From Amycolatopsis tolypomycina (GTDB lineage Bacteria > Actinomycetota > Actinomycetes > Mycobacteriales > Pseudonocardiaceae): 64,000 bases of DNA. The DNA lies in contig NZ_FNSO01000004.1 in NCBI RefSeq assembly GCF_900105945.1, positions 3,534,001 through 3,598,000 of the forward strand, in the 5' to 3' direction. Below the pieces are notes generated by a model. It saw nothing but the letters and a program-made list of their open reading frames with translations. It did not search any database and was not told the origin of the DNA. Positions 33,259 to 42,095 of this stretch are shown piece by piece (position 1 is the stretch's first letter; the number at the start of each line of letters is the position of its first letter). Both the position numbers and the translations under genes were made by a program.

Positions 33259-35055
33259 GTGCCCGTGCCGTCCCATCCACTGTCCCTGGCCCAGCGCAGC
33301 CTGTGGCACCTCGAACGGCTCGGCCCCGGCGGCCCGGTGCACACGCTGGCCTGGCGGATTCCGTTGCGCGGCAAGCTCGACGAGCGTGCGCTGCGGGAGT
33401 CGTTCGCGGTCGCGGTCGCCCGGCACGAGCCGCTGCGGACCCGGTTCGCCGAGGGCGACAGCGGCCCGGTCGCGGTCGTCGCCGGCGAGGACGCCGTCGA
33501 ACTGCCGCTGGTGGTCGACGATCTGCGGCCGCTGCCCGCGGCGAAGCGGACCGCGGAGAAGGCCCGGCGGTGCGCCGCCGACATCACCGCCGGCTTCGCG
33601 CTCGACCACGCTCCCCTGGCGCGGGCGCGCCTGCTGCACCTCGGCGACGACCGGCACGAGCTGCTGATCGTCGTGCACCACATCGTGTTCGACGGTGTCT
33701 CCCTCGACGTGCTGCTGGACGAGCTCGGCCGCGCCTACTCGGCCCGGGTGCGCGGCGAGGACCCGCGGCTCGAGGTGCTCGACGCGCGCTACGCCGACGC
33801 CGTGGCCGCGGAGCGGGAGCTGCTCACCGGACCGGGCCGGGCCACGCTGGCCGCGTTCTGGCGCGAGCGGCTCTCCGCAGTCCCGCCCGTGGTGCTGCCG
33901 CCGCCCGACCGCGACCCCGCGTCGGCGCGGGAACCGGGCGGGGAGCGGTCGTGGGCCAACCGGATCTTCACGCTCCCGCTGCCCGGGCCGGTCGTCGCGG
34001 CCGTGCGCGAGTTCGCCCGGCGTGAGCGCACCACCCCGTACGCGGTGTACCTCGCCGTGCTGACCGTCCTGCTGCACCGGCTCACCGGACTGGCCGACAT
34101 CGTGGTCGGCACCCCGGTGTCCGCCCGGCACCGGGGCGCGTTCGAGCGGCTTGTCGGCTACTTCGTGAACATCGTGGTGATGCGGACCGAGGTCGGTGAC
34201 CGGTCGTTCGCCCAGGTGGTCCGGACCGTCCGGGAGTCCGTGTTCGACGCGCTCGACCACCAACGGCTTCCGTTCGAGGCCGTGGTCGACGAAGTCCGCC
34301 CACCCCGGACCAGTGGCTACGGCCCGCTGTTCCAGGTGCTGTTCGCCATGGTCGCCCCCATCCGGACGCCCGGCGACGGCTTCGCGAACCTGGACATCGG
34401 TCCGGTCGAGCAGGTGGACAACGGCCGTTCGCCGTTCGCCCTCACGGTGAGCGTGCTCGACCGGGCGCAGGACGGCGCGGACCTCGAACTGTCCTACGCG
34501 GTGTCCCTCTACGACGACACGACAGCCGAGCGGATGGCCAGCCAGTTCGTCGAACTGCTGTCCGCCGCACTGTCCACTCCGGACACCGCGGCCGGGGAGC
34601 TGGCCGCCACCCTGCCCGCACCGGCGCCACTCGCCACACCCGATCTACCTGCCGCGCCGGTCATTCCGGCCGCCCCCGACGGCGGTGCCGCCGTGATCCG
34701 TGCGGTCCAGGCGGTGTGGACCGCTCACCTGCACACCGAGGTGACCGACCCGGACGCGGACTTCCTGGCCCTGGGCGGCCACTCCCTCGCCGCCGCACGC
34801 ATCGCCGTGGACCTGCGCGAGCTGTTCGGGCTGGCGAACGACGCGGGCATCACGGAGTTCACGCTGTTCCGGGCGCCGACGCCGCGCCTGCTGGCCGCGC
34901 AGCTGACCGCCGCCCTCGGCGGCTGGACGGCCGCGGCGGAGGAGGCGGAGTTCGTCCTGGGACTGCTGGGGATGACCGACGAGCAAGCCGAGAAGCAGCT
35001 CACCGGCCTCGCGCCGGAGAGCCGCCACGAGGACGACGGGGGTGCGACCCGATGA
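33259..35055 (+). CDS. NRPS: condensation-thiolation (C-T) without adenylation domain
   Basis: The 598-residue protein has a condensation domain (about 5-440, His-His-Ile-Val-Phe-Asp-Gly near 142) and one carrier domain (Ala-Leu-Gly-Gly-His-Ser-Leu near 509), then about 50 unassigned residues. No adenylation motif is present, so its carrier must be loaded in trans, by the A-T enzyme, the split A domain or the PaaK-like ligase. The GTG start directly follows the upstream TGA behind a GGAGGGAG site, and the 3' end overlaps the aminotransferase ATG. Since it follows an E domain, it may accept the D-Ser intermediate. Confidence 0.88.
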   Translation: MPVPSHPLSLAQRSLWHLERLGPGGPVHTLAWRIPLRGKLDERALRESFAVAVARHEPLRTRFAEGDSGPVAVVAGEDAVELPLVVDDLRPLPAAKRTAEKARRCAADITAGFALDHAPLARARLLHLGDDRHELLIVVHHIVFDGVSLDVLLDELGRAYSARVRGEDPRLEVLDARYADAVAAERELLTGPGRATLAAFWRERLSAVPPVVLPPPDRDPASAREPGGERSWANRIFTLPLPGPVVAAVREFARRERTTPYAVYLAVLTVLLHRLTGLADIVVGTPVSARHRGAFERLVGYFVNIVVMRTEVGDRSFAQVVRTVRESVFDALDHQRLPFEAVVDEVRPPRTSGYGPLFQVLFAMVAPIRTPGDGFANLDIGPVEQVDNGRSPFALTVSVLDRAQDGADLELSYAVSLYDDTTAERMASQFVELLSAALSTPDTAAGELAATLPAPAPLATPDLPAAPVIPAAPDGGAAVIRAVQAVWTAHLHTEVTDPDADFLALGGHSLAAARIAVDLRELFGLANDAGITEFTLFRAPTPRLLAAQLTAALGGWTAAAEEAEFVLGLLGMTDEQAEKQLTGLAPESRHEDDGGATR

Positions 35056-36188
35056 CCGCCGCGAACACGACGCCGGCCGATGCGACGCGGTTCACGATCC
35101 GGGAGGTCGCCGCCCGGCTCGACGCCGGCGCCCGTGCCGAACGGTGCCGGGACGCGACCTTCGGCCGCGTTTTCACCGAGCACATGGTCACGTTGCGCTG
35201 GGACCCGGACGCGGCGTGGCACGGCGGCCGGGTCGAGCCGATGGCCCCGCTGCCGCTCGACCCGGCGACGGTGGGCCTGCACTACGGCCAGATCGTCTTC
35301 GAGGGGCTGAAGGCGTACCGGCTGGACGACGGGTGCGTCGGCGTGTTCCGGCCGGACCGCTACGGCGAGCGGTTCCGGCGCTCCGCCGACCGGCTCATGA
35401 TGCCGCGCCTGCCCGTGCGCGACTTCCTCCACGCCATCGAGCACCTGATCCGGGTGGATGCGGACTGGGTGCCACCGGACCGGGACCGCAGCCTGTACCT
35501 GCGCCCGCTGTTGCTCGCCGCCGACGCCGATCTCGCGCTGCGGCCTGCCCGCCGCTACCTGTTCGTGCTCACGGCGTTCGTGACCGAGATGTTCTTCGGT
35601 GCCAAGCGGGCGATCGACGTGTGGCTGAGCGAGGACTACGTGCGCAGCGTGCCGGGCGGCGTGGGGGCCGCCAAGTACGCGGGCAACTACGCGGCGGGCT
35701 ATCGCGCGCAGGCACAGGCCGCCGAACACGGCTGTGACCAGGTGGTCTGGCTCGACGCACTGGAACGCCGCTGGGTCGAGGAGCTCGGCGGGATGAACCT
35801 GCTGTTCGTCGAGGGCGAGGGCACCGCGGCCCGGCTGGTCACGCCGCCGCTGACCGGCACGATCCTGCCGGGGGTCACCAGGGAGTCGGTTCTCGAGCTC
35901 GCCCCCCGGCTCGGCCTGACCGTGGCCGAGCGTCCGGTCAGCGTCGACGAGTGGCAGGACGGCTGCCGCTCCGGCCGGATCACCGAGGTGTTCGCCTGCG
36001 GCACCGCCGCGCAGATCACGTCCGTCGGGCAGGTTCGCGGCCGCGACCGGACGTGGCAGGTGGGCGACGGCCGCCCCGGGCCGGTGGCCACCCGGCTGGG
36101 TGCGCTGCTCGCCGACATCCACCGCGGCGCGGAGCAGGCCCCCGGCAAATGGCTCCACCGGATCGACGACGTGAGGGACAGGGCATGA
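35052..36188 (+). CDS. Branched-chain-type (class IV) aminotransferase
   Basis: The 378-residue fold type IV PLP enzyme is of the long IlvE type: Gly-Leu-His-Tyr-Gly-Gln-Ile-Val-Phe-Glu-Gly-Leu-Lys near residue 74. The PLP lysine is in Gly-Ala-Ala-Lys-Tyr-Ala-Gly-Asn-Tyr near 200, followed by Val-Glu-Glu-Leu-Gly-Gly-Met-Asn, and Ala-Cys-Gly-Thr-Ala-Ala near the end. It differs clearly from the shorter class IV enzyme at 7537, so the locus holds two. It is coupled by overlaps to the C-T gene and to the lone carrier protein, and probably makes an amino acid used by that pair. Confidence 0.85.
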   Translation: MTAANTTPADATRFTIREVAARLDAGARAERCRDATFGRVFTEHMVTLRWDPDAAWHGGRVEPMAPLPLDPATVGLHYGQIVFEGLKAYRLDDGCVGVFRPDRYGERFRRSADRLMMPRLPVRDFLHAIEHLIRVDADWVPPDRDRSLYLRPLLLAADADLALRPARRYLFVLTAFVTEMFFGAKRAIDVWLSEDYVRSVPGGVGAAKYAGNYAAGYRAQAQAAEHGCDQVVWLDALERRWVEELGGMNLLFVEGEGTAARLVTPPLTGTILPGVTRESVLELAPRLGLTVAERPVSVDEWQDGCRSGRITEVFACGTAAQITSVGQVRGRDRTWQVGDGRPGPVATRLGALLADIHRGAEQAPGKWLHRIDDVRDRA

Positions 36189-36451
36189 CCGAGACCAGGA
36201 ACAGCACCGCCGACGTCGGCGCGACCGTCACCCGGATCTGGGGTGAGGTCCTCGCCGTCCCGGTCGGCGAGGAGTCGGACTTCTTCGAGTCCGGCGGGCA
36301 CAGCGTGACGGCGATGCAGGTCCTCAACCGCATCCACGACACCTACGGCGTCGAGGTGTCGGTGCGTGATCTGTTCGAGAACCCCGTGCTCGGCGAGTTC
36401 ATCGACGCCGTCCGCGCCCGGCTGAACGGAAAGGCGGACTCGTGCGCCTGA
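36185..36451 (+). CDS. Free-standing peptidyl/acyl carrier protein
   Basis: The 88-residue single carrier domain has the phosphopantetheine Ser in Phe-Glu-Ser-Gly-Gly-His-Ser-Val-Thr-Ala near residue 40, typical of PCPs. It is coupled by ATGA to the aminotransferase and overlaps the ATP-grasp gene by 10 bp. It could present an amino acid for tailoring or for transfer to the C-T protein. Which enzyme loads it is not evident. Confidence 0.88.
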   Translation: MTETRNSTADVGATVTRIWGEVLAVPVGEESDFFESGGHSVTAMQVLNRIHDTYGVEVSVRDLFENPVLGEFIDAVRARLNGKADSCA

Positions 36452-37743
36452 TGCTGCTCTACGCCCCCGGTGCGCTCGGGCCGGTCGAGCTCCTGCGCAA
36501 CCTGCGGCCCGTGGCGGACCTCGTCGTCGCGGTTCCCGAGGAGTTCCGCGACGATCCCGGCGTCGCCATGCTCGGCCAGGTTCTCGAACCGGTGTTCTTC
36601 GACCCGCTCGGCGAGCTGCCCGACGCCTCCGGCTGCGACGGCGTGATCTGCTACACCGACCTGCTCGCCCGTGTCACCGCCGAAATCGCGCACCGGCACG
36701 GCCTTCGCGGCCAGTCTCCCGCGACGGCACTCGCCCTGACCGACAAGGACGTTCAGCGCCGGACACTGGCCGAGCACGGGGTCGACACCGTGCGCTCGGC
36801 GATGCTGCGCCGGCCTGAGGACTGGGAAGGCGCAGTGGCCCGCGTCGGCCTGCCCGCCGTGTTGAAGCCGTGCTACGGCGGCGGGAGCCGCAACACCTAC
36901 CGGATCGACGACGCCGCGACCGGCGCGCGGTTGGCGGGCCGGCTGCTCGCACCCGGCCCGGGTGGTCCCGCGGAGACGACGATGGTGCTCGAAGAACTGC
37001 TGATCGGCGTGGACCAGGGGCGCCACGGCGACTACTGCTCGGTGGAGACCATCACCGTGGGCGGGGTCATGACCCACCTGCCGGTGCTCTCGAAGTTCCC
37101 CCTGGCCGAGCCGTTCCGCGAGACGGGGCAGTTCTGGCCGAGCCACCTCGACGACCACGCGCAGGAACGGGCCCGGGAGGTCACCGAGGCCACCCTGCGC
37201 GCGCTCGGCTCCCGCGACGGCCTGACCAGCACGGAGCTGAAGCTGACCCCGGACGGGCCGCGGGTGATCGAGGTCAACAGCCGCCTCGACGGGTTCGTCA
37301 GCGAGTTGTCGACGCACTCCGGCGGGCCGAACCTGTTCGTCACGGCGGCCGGGGTCGCGGTCGGTGAGCCGCCCGGGATCGAGTTCCCCAACGGCCTGCC
37401 GCTGGTGTTCCAGCTCTACCACCTCGGGCCACGGGACGCGGTGCAACTGCTGGGCGTGGAGGGCATGGGAAAGGTGCGCGCGCTCGACGGCGTCCTCGCG
37501 TACCGCCTGTTGCTGGCACCCGGCGCGCCGATGACACCCGGACCGCAGAGCCAGTACCTGTCCGTGTTGAACGCCACCGCCCGGGACCACGACGGGATGT
37601 ACGCGTTGCTGGCGGAGGTCGCGGCCTGCCTGACGTTCGGGTTCCGCCTGCGCGCCGCGGACGGGCCCGAGGTGTGGCTGCGCGGCACCGAGCTGCCGAG
37701 CGCCGCCGCGACCGCGGTGCCCTCGGCCGAAATCGCGCCGTGA
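36442..37743 (+). CDS. ATP-grasp ligase (carboxylate-amine type)
   Basis: The 433-residue protein has an ATP-grasp fold: Pro-Ala-Val-Leu-Lys-Pro-Cys-Tyr-Gly-Gly-Gly-Ser near residue 137 (ATP-binding Lys and glycine loop), Val-Leu-Glu-Glu-Leu-Leu near 182, and the metal motif Arg-Val-Ile-Glu-Val-Asn-Ser-Arg near 276. Such enzymes form amide bonds through acyl phosphates; the L-amino acid ligase BacD of bacilysin synthesis is a relative. Together with the BacA homologue of the other operon, this hints at a bacilysin-like dipeptide step beside the NRPS. The GTG start overlaps the carrier gene, and its stop overlaps the MFS start. Confidence 0.85.
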   Translation: MRLMLLYAPGALGPVELLRNLRPVADLVVAVPEEFRDDPGVAMLGQVLEPVFFDPLGELPDASGCDGVICYTDLLARVTAEIAHRHGLRGQSPATALALTDKDVQRRTLAEHGVDTVRSAMLRRPEDWEGAVARVGLPAVLKPCYGGGSRNTYRIDDAATGARLAGRLLAPGPGGPAETTMVLEELLIGVDQGRHGDYCSVETITVGGVMTHLPVLSKFPLAEPFRETGQFWPSHLDDHAQERAREVTEATLRALGSRDGLTSTELKLTPDGPRVIEVNSRLDGFVSELSTHSGGPNLFVTAAGVAVGEPPGIEFPNGLPLVFQLYHLGPRDAVQLLGVEGMGKVRALDGVLAYRLLLAPGAPMTPGPQSQYLSVLNATARDHDGMYALLAEVAACLTFGFRLRAADGPEVWLRGTELPSAAATAVPSAEIAP

Positions 37744-38981
37744 ACCTGCCCGGCGACACGACCGGGACGACGCCCCGCCATTCGGCTCGGCTCGGCATCG
37801 TCGCCATGTACGGGCTGGACGCCTTCGGCGCGGGCGCGTTCGCCTCCTCGGAGATCGTGTTCTTCACCCAGGTGCTCCAGCGCAGCCCGGGCCAGATCAG
37901 CGTCGCGTTGTCGACCGCGAGTTTCGTCGGGCTCGCGCTGATCCTGCCGTTCGGCAAGCTGGCCGACCGCGTGGACCGGCGCGGGTTGCTCGCCCTGCTG
38001 AACGGCGCGATCGCGCTGTTCATGCTCGGCTACCTGCTGCCGCCGTCGATCGTCGGCTTCTTCGTGACCACCTCGCTCGTGGTGCTGGGCCAGCGGCTGC
38101 TCAACCCCGTCCGCCCCGCGGTGATCGCCAAGCTGTTCCCCACCTCCAGGGTCGCGGTACGGGCAGCGGCTCACGTGTCGTTCAACGCCGGGTTCGCGCT
38201 CGGCAGCCTCTTCTCGGCGGGTGCGCTGTTCGTCGGCGGAACCGGCGCGTTCCGGATGCTCCTGCTCGTCAACGTCGCGATGTTCGCCGCGTGCGTGCTG
38301 ATCGCGCTGCGCCTGCCCGCCGTCCGAGCCGATCCGGCCGAGGCGGAGCACCGGCGCGGGTTCGCCGCCCTGCGGGACCGGCCGTTCCTCGTCGCCACCA
38401 TCGCGAACATGTTCGGCTCGCTGCACAACTCCGCGCTGCTCATCGGCCTGCCCTTGTGGCTGCTGCACCACACGAACGCCCCCGGCTGGGTGGTGCCGTC
38501 GATCCTGACGGTCAACTGCCTGCTGGTCGTGGTGCTCCAGATACGGCTCAGCCGGGGCACCGGCACCGTGCGGGGCGCGGCCCGCACCCAGTGGCGCGGC
38601 ACCATCGCGATGGCCTGCGCGTGTGCGCTGCTGATGTTCACCGGGGGCGAGCTGACCCCGCTGTCCTGGACGTTGCTCGCGGCCGCCGTCGTCCTGCTGA
38701 CGATCAGCGAGATCACGCAGACCGCGGGGGCGTGGGGCCTCTCGTTCGCCCTCGCCGACGAGCGCCGGGTCGGCGAGTACCAGTCCGTGTTCGGCTTGGG
38801 ACTGGACGTCCAGATGGTCGTCGGACCGCTCCTGGTCACGGCGCTGGTGTCGAGCAGCGCGGGATGGCCGGCGCTGGCGGTCATCGGGCTCCTGCCGGTC
38901 GGCGTGGCCACCCGCCTGCTGCACCGCTGGGCGCCCGACGAGGCGGCACCTCCGCGGACGACGGGCGGAACACCCGCATGA
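37740..38981 (+). CDS. MFS exporter
   Basis: The 413-residue protein has about twelve predicted membrane helices, with the inter-helix Lys-Leu-Ala-Asp-Arg-Val-Asp-Arg-Arg loop (motif A of drug:H+ antiporters) near residue 78. The GTG start overlaps the ATP-grasp stop (GTGA). As last gene of the NRPS operon it most likely exports the product and may give self-resistance. The substrate is inferred from context only. Confidence 0.85.
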   Translation: MNLPGDTTGTTPRHSARLGIVAMYGLDAFGAGAFASSEIVFFTQVLQRSPGQISVALSTASFVGLALILPFGKLADRVDRRGLLALLNGAIALFMLGYLLPPSIVGFFVTTSLVVLGQRLLNPVRPAVIAKLFPTSRVAVRAAAHVSFNAGFALGSLFSAGALFVGGTGAFRMLLLVNVAMFAACVLIALRLPAVRADPAEAEHRRGFAALRDRPFLVATIANMFGSLHNSALLIGLPLWLLHHTNAPGWVVPSILTVNCLLVVVLQIRLSRGTGTVRGAARTQWRGTIAMACACALLMFTGGELTPLSWTLLAAAVVLLTISEITQTAGAWGLSFALADERRVGEYQSVFGLGLDVQMVVGPLLVTALVSSSAGWPALAVIGLLPVGVATRLLHRWAPDEAAPPRTTGGTPA

Positions 38982-39330
38982 TCCGGTGGTGACCCGAGCC
39001 ATCGCTTCCCGCTGTTCGCCGGTCAGCCGCGGCCGGCCGACGGTCTCCGCCGCGGTGCCGCACGGCCTGCCGGATCGCGGCTCCCCACCGGCGACGGCCC
39101 GGCCGGTCCGGTGGCGACCGCCCGGCCAGGGTGCCGACCGGCGGTCGCGCACGGAGCTGACGGGCGGCTTGCTCTCCCGGGCCGCGGCGGCTCACTTCTC
39201 CCCGGCCCGAGCGCCTCCCGGCCGGACCGAGGCCTCGGCGCGCCCCGGTTTCCCGACCCCCGATGAACATGAAACAAATTCGGCTACTCGTCGGTATCTT
39301 TCCCCGTGGCCGGCTGGTGGACTGTCAGCC
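38982..39330. other. Gene-free region ending the NRPS operon
   Basis: About 350 very GC-rich bases have no credible gene. No strong terminator hairpin is evident. The last 60 bases (about 39260-39310) turn AT-richer and probably carry the promoter of the acid phosphatase gene. This is the natural right border of the NRPS cluster. Confidence 0.4.
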
Positions 39331-39939
39331 ATGTCACCCTCGAAAGCCCGCCTCGCCGTGGCCGGCACCGCTTCCGCCGTCCTGCTGCTGCTCGGGAGCG
39401 CCGGCACCGCCGACGCCCGGCCCGTCGCCACGCCGGCCGCCGTGCAGGCCGCCGCGCCGAGCTATGCCACCTGGATCGCCGACGTCACCGCGGTGACCAC
39501 GCCGGCCGCCGCCTACCTCGAACAGCGGCTCGCCGTCCCCGGTGGCCGGAACGCGATCGTGCTCGACATCGACAACACCAGCCTGGAGAGCTACTACAAC
39601 CCCGCGTTCACCACCCCGGCGCTCAAGCCGGTCCTGGCGCTCGCCAAGCTCGCCAAGGCCAAGGGCGCCGCCGTCCTGTTCGTCAGCGATCGCACCGAAG
39701 TCCTCCGGTGGCCGACCGAAGGGAACCTGAAGGCCGTCGGGTACCCGAACGACGGGCTCTCCCTGCGTCCCCTCTTCAACTTCGACCCGGTGCAGACCAA
39801 CAAGACCAAGGCCCGGATCGCCATCGAACAGGCCGGCTACACGATCGTCGCGAACATCGGCAACAACGTGACCGACCTCGACGGCGGGCACGCCGAGCGG
39901 ACCTTCAAGCTGCCCGACTACGGCGGCGCGCTGTCCTGA
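39331..39939 (+). CDS. Secreted HAD-family acid phosphatase
   Basis: The 202-residue protein starts with a Sec signal peptide (hydrophobic Ala/Leu core, likely cleavage after Ala-Asp-Ala near residue 28). The catalytic motif Val-Leu-Asp-Ile-Asp-Asn-Thr is near 77, with Phe-Val-Ser-Asp-Arg-Thr as HAD motif II and Gly-Asn-Asn-Val-Thr-Asp-Leu as motif IV. It belongs to the class B/plant-like acid phosphatases and probably releases phosphate outside the cell. The frame is open far upstream, but only the ATG at 39331 starts at the signal peptide. It overlaps the convergent LacI gene by 22 bp. Confidence 0.82.
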   Translation: MSPSKARLAVAGTASAVLLLLGSAGTADARPVATPAAVQAAAPSYATWIADVTAVTTPAAAYLEQRLAVPGGRNAIVLDIDNTSLESYYNPAFTTPALKPVLALAKLAKAKGAAVLFVSDRTEVLRWPTEGNLKAVGYPNDGLSLRPLFNFDPVQTNKTKARIAIEQAGYTIVANIGNNVTDLDGGHAERTFKLPDYGGALS

Positions 39940-40775
39940 AGCGACGCGATCGTCGCCCCGGCCACCGGCGGGCAGGTGAGCAGCCGGTGCTCGCCTGCCC
40001 CCGTGGCCACGACGGACGCCAGCAGCCGCACCGCCTCGCGGCCGAGTGCGCGCCGCGGCACCTCGAAACCGCTGATCTCCGGGCCCGGCGTCCCGGACGG
40101 CGGCCGGCCGAGCACCGCCAAGGAGAGGTCGCCGGGCACCTCGACCCCCGCGGCGAGCACGGCCCGGTGCGCCACGGCGAACGCCGCCTCGTCGGCCACC
40201 AGCGCCGTCACACCCTCGTCGAGCCAGCCGCGGACCACCGCCGCGTCGAGGTGCCCGGCCGGTTCGCGCAGGTGCCGGATCCGCCGGTGCCCCGCCCGCC
40301 GCAGCCGGGCGAACACTTCGGCCGAAGCCGACGCGTAGTCCGCGGCCACGCAGGGAACGCCGTCGCCGAGTTCCGGCCAGTGTCCGATGGAGACGATCGG
40401 GAACCCGGCGGCGACCAGCTCCGCGGGGACGGGGGCGCCGAGGAACAGGCAGCCGTCGGCGAGCCGGGTGCGGCCGGACGCGGTGAACATGATCAGGTCC
40501 TTGCCGAGCGCCGCCGCCTCGGCTTCGATGCCGGCCAGGATCGGCTGGTGCGCCTCGAACGCCGGCGTGGCGGCGCAGATCCCGAAGAGGTCGTGACAGG
40601 CCCGCCGTTTCGCCAGCGGATCGGCGTACCCGAGCTGCTCCGCGGCTTCCAGCACCCGCAGCCGCGTCGACTCCGCCAGCCGCACCCCGGTGCGGTTGCC
40701 GCCCAGCACGACCGACACCGTCGCCTGCGAAACCCCGGCCACACGCGCGATGTCGGTCTGCCGGACCCTGCCCAT
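39918..40775 (-). CDS. LacI-family transcriptional regulator
   Basis: The 285-residue protein has the LacI helix-turn-helix at its very start (Asp-Ile-Ala-Arg-Val-Ala-Gly-Val-Ser-Gln-Ala-Thr-Val-Ser) and a periplasmic-binding-like ligand domain. It is slightly shorter than the usual 330 residues. It is divergent from the CoA transferase gene with 132 bp between, and it may repress that gene and itself. A GACGCGTC palindrome at 40832-40839 in this gap is too short to call an operator. Confidence 0.85.
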   Translation of the reverse strand: MGRVRQTDIARVAGVSQATVSVVLGGNRTGVRLAESTRLRVLEAAEQLGYADPLAKRRACHDLFGICAATPAFEAHQPILAGIEAEAAALGKDLIMFTASGRTRLADGCLFLGAPVPAELVAAGFPIVSIGHWPELGDGVPCVAADYASASAEVFARLRRAGHRRIRHLREPAGHLDAAVVRGWLDEGVTALVADEAAFAVAHRAVLAAGVEVPGDLSLAVLGRPPSGTPGPEISGFEVPRRALGREAVRLLASVVATGAGEHRLLTCPPVAGATIASLQDSAPP

Positions 40776-40907
40776 CGGGTACCTCGCTCGCCGGGGTCAG
40801 CTGATCGATGCAGAGTGCAAGGCCGCTTCGAGACGCGTCAACGGTTTTGCCCGAAACTCCCGCGGATCCGGCCCGGCCTTACCGGCGGCCGGTGGCAGGA
40901 TGCGGCC

Positions 40908-42095
40908 ATGCGCTCCCTGCCCCTCGAGCTGCCCCTTGCCGGCGTCACCGTCGTGTCCTGCGAACAGGCGGTCGCCGCGCCGCTGGCCACCCGGCACCTG
41001 GCCGACCTCGGCGCCCGCGTCCTCAAGATCGAGCGGCCGGGCACCGGCGACTTCGCCCGCGCCTACGACGAAACCGTGCACGGCCAGTCGAGCCACTTCG
41101 TCTGGCTGAACCGGTCGAAGGAGAGCGTCACGCTCGACCTCAAGAGCGACGCCGCCCCCGGGGTGATGGCCGCCCTGCTGGACCGCGCGGACGTGTTCGT
41201 GCAGAACTTCGCGCCGGGCGTCGCCGAGCGGCTCGGCCTGGGCGCGGCGGCCGTGCGCGCCACCCGGCCGCGCCTGATCACGTGCTCGGTGTCGGGGTAC
41301 GGCTCGACCGGCCCGTACCGCGACGCGAAGGCGTACGACCTGCTCATCCAGTCCGAAGCCGGGCTGGTTTCGGTGACCGGGTCGGCAGCGGAACCGGCCA
41401 AGAGCGGCATTCCCGCCGCGGACATCGGCGCCGGAATGTACGCCTTCTCCGGCATCCTGTCCGCGCTGTACGACCGCGAGCGCACCGGGCAGGGCACCGA
41501 GCTGGAGATCAGCCTGTTCGATTCGCTGGTCGAGTGGATGGGCTTTCCGCTCTATTACGCCGGTTACGGCGGGACACCGCCGCCGCGGACGGGCACCAGC
41601 CACGCCGCGATCGCGCCGTACGGCACCTTCGCCGCGGGCGACGGGACGGAGGTGGTCCTGGCGGTGCAGAACGAGCGCGAGTGGGCGGCGTTCTGCAAGC
41701 ACGCGGTGGCACGGCCGGACTGGGTCACCGACACCCGGTTCGCGACCGGCAGTGCCCGCGTGGCGAACCGGACCACGCTCGAAGCCGAGATCGGCGCGAT
41801 CTTCACGAAGCTCACGGGCGCCGAGCTGGAGGCACGGCTGAGCGCGGGCCGGATCGCGCACGCCCGCCGCCGCGACCTGCCGGACGTCCTGGCCCACCCC
41901 CAGCTCACCGCCCGCGACCGCTTCGCGGACGTGGCGACGCCCGCCGGGCCGATCCGCGCCACCCTGCCGCCGATCACGCTCCCGGGCCGGGCACCCCGGA
42001 TGGACCCGGTCCCGGCACTGGGCGAGCACACCGACGCGGTCCTGACGGAGTTCGGCTTCGACCCGGCGGCGCTGCGGCGTCAGGGCGCGGTGTAG
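40908..42095 (+). CDS. CaiB/BaiF (class III) CoA transferase
   Basis: The 395-residue protein is of the family III CoA transferases, which move CoA between acids through an aspartyl-CoA intermediate. The opening Leu-Ala-Gly-Val-Thr-Val-Val-Ser, Leu-Gly-Ala-Arg-Val-Leu-Lys-Ile-Glu-Arg-Pro-Gly-Thr-Gly-Asp, and Ala-Ala-Asp-Ile-Gly-Ala-Gly-Met with the catalytic Asp near residue 170 are conserved. The convergent neighbours are an acetyltransferase and a CitE-like lyase. Lyase plus CoA transferase suggests breakdown of a dicarboxylic or hydroxy acid such as citramalate or an itaconate-like acid. Confidence 0.88.
   Translation: MRSLPLELPLAGVTVVSCEQAVAAPLATRHLADLGARVLKIERPGTGDFARAYDETVHGQSSHFVWLNRSKESVTLDLKSDAAPGVMAALLDRADVFVQNFAPGVAERLGLGAAAVRATRPRLITCSVSGYGSTGPYRDAKAYDLLIQSEAGLVSVTGSAAEPAKSGIPAADIGAGMYAFSGILSALYDRERTGQGTELEISLFDSLVEWMGFPLYYAGYGGTPPPRTGTSHAAIAPYGTFAAGDGTEVVLAVQNEREWAAFCKHAVARPDWVTDTRFATGSARVANRTTLEAEIGAIFTKLTGAELEARLSAGRIAHARRRDLPDVLAHPQLTARDRFADVATPAGPIRATLPPITLPGRAPRMDPVPALGEHTDAVLTEFGFDPAALRRQGAV

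Noticed and set aside
28294..34263. A 1989-codon open frame on the minus strand across the NRPS genes
   Set aside because: It is antisense to clearly conserved C-A-T-E and C-T domains. Long antisense frames are normal at this GC content, and its product has low-complexity, Arg/Gly/His-rich composition.
39263..39496. Short plus-strand frame starting just before the acid phosphatase
   Set aside because: It overlaps the signal peptide coding region in another frame, and its product has no recognisable feature.
40832..40839. GACGCGTC palindrome between the LacI and CoA transferase genes as operator
   Set aside because: Eight bases of CG-rich palindrome are expected by chance in this composition, and no second copy was seen nearby.
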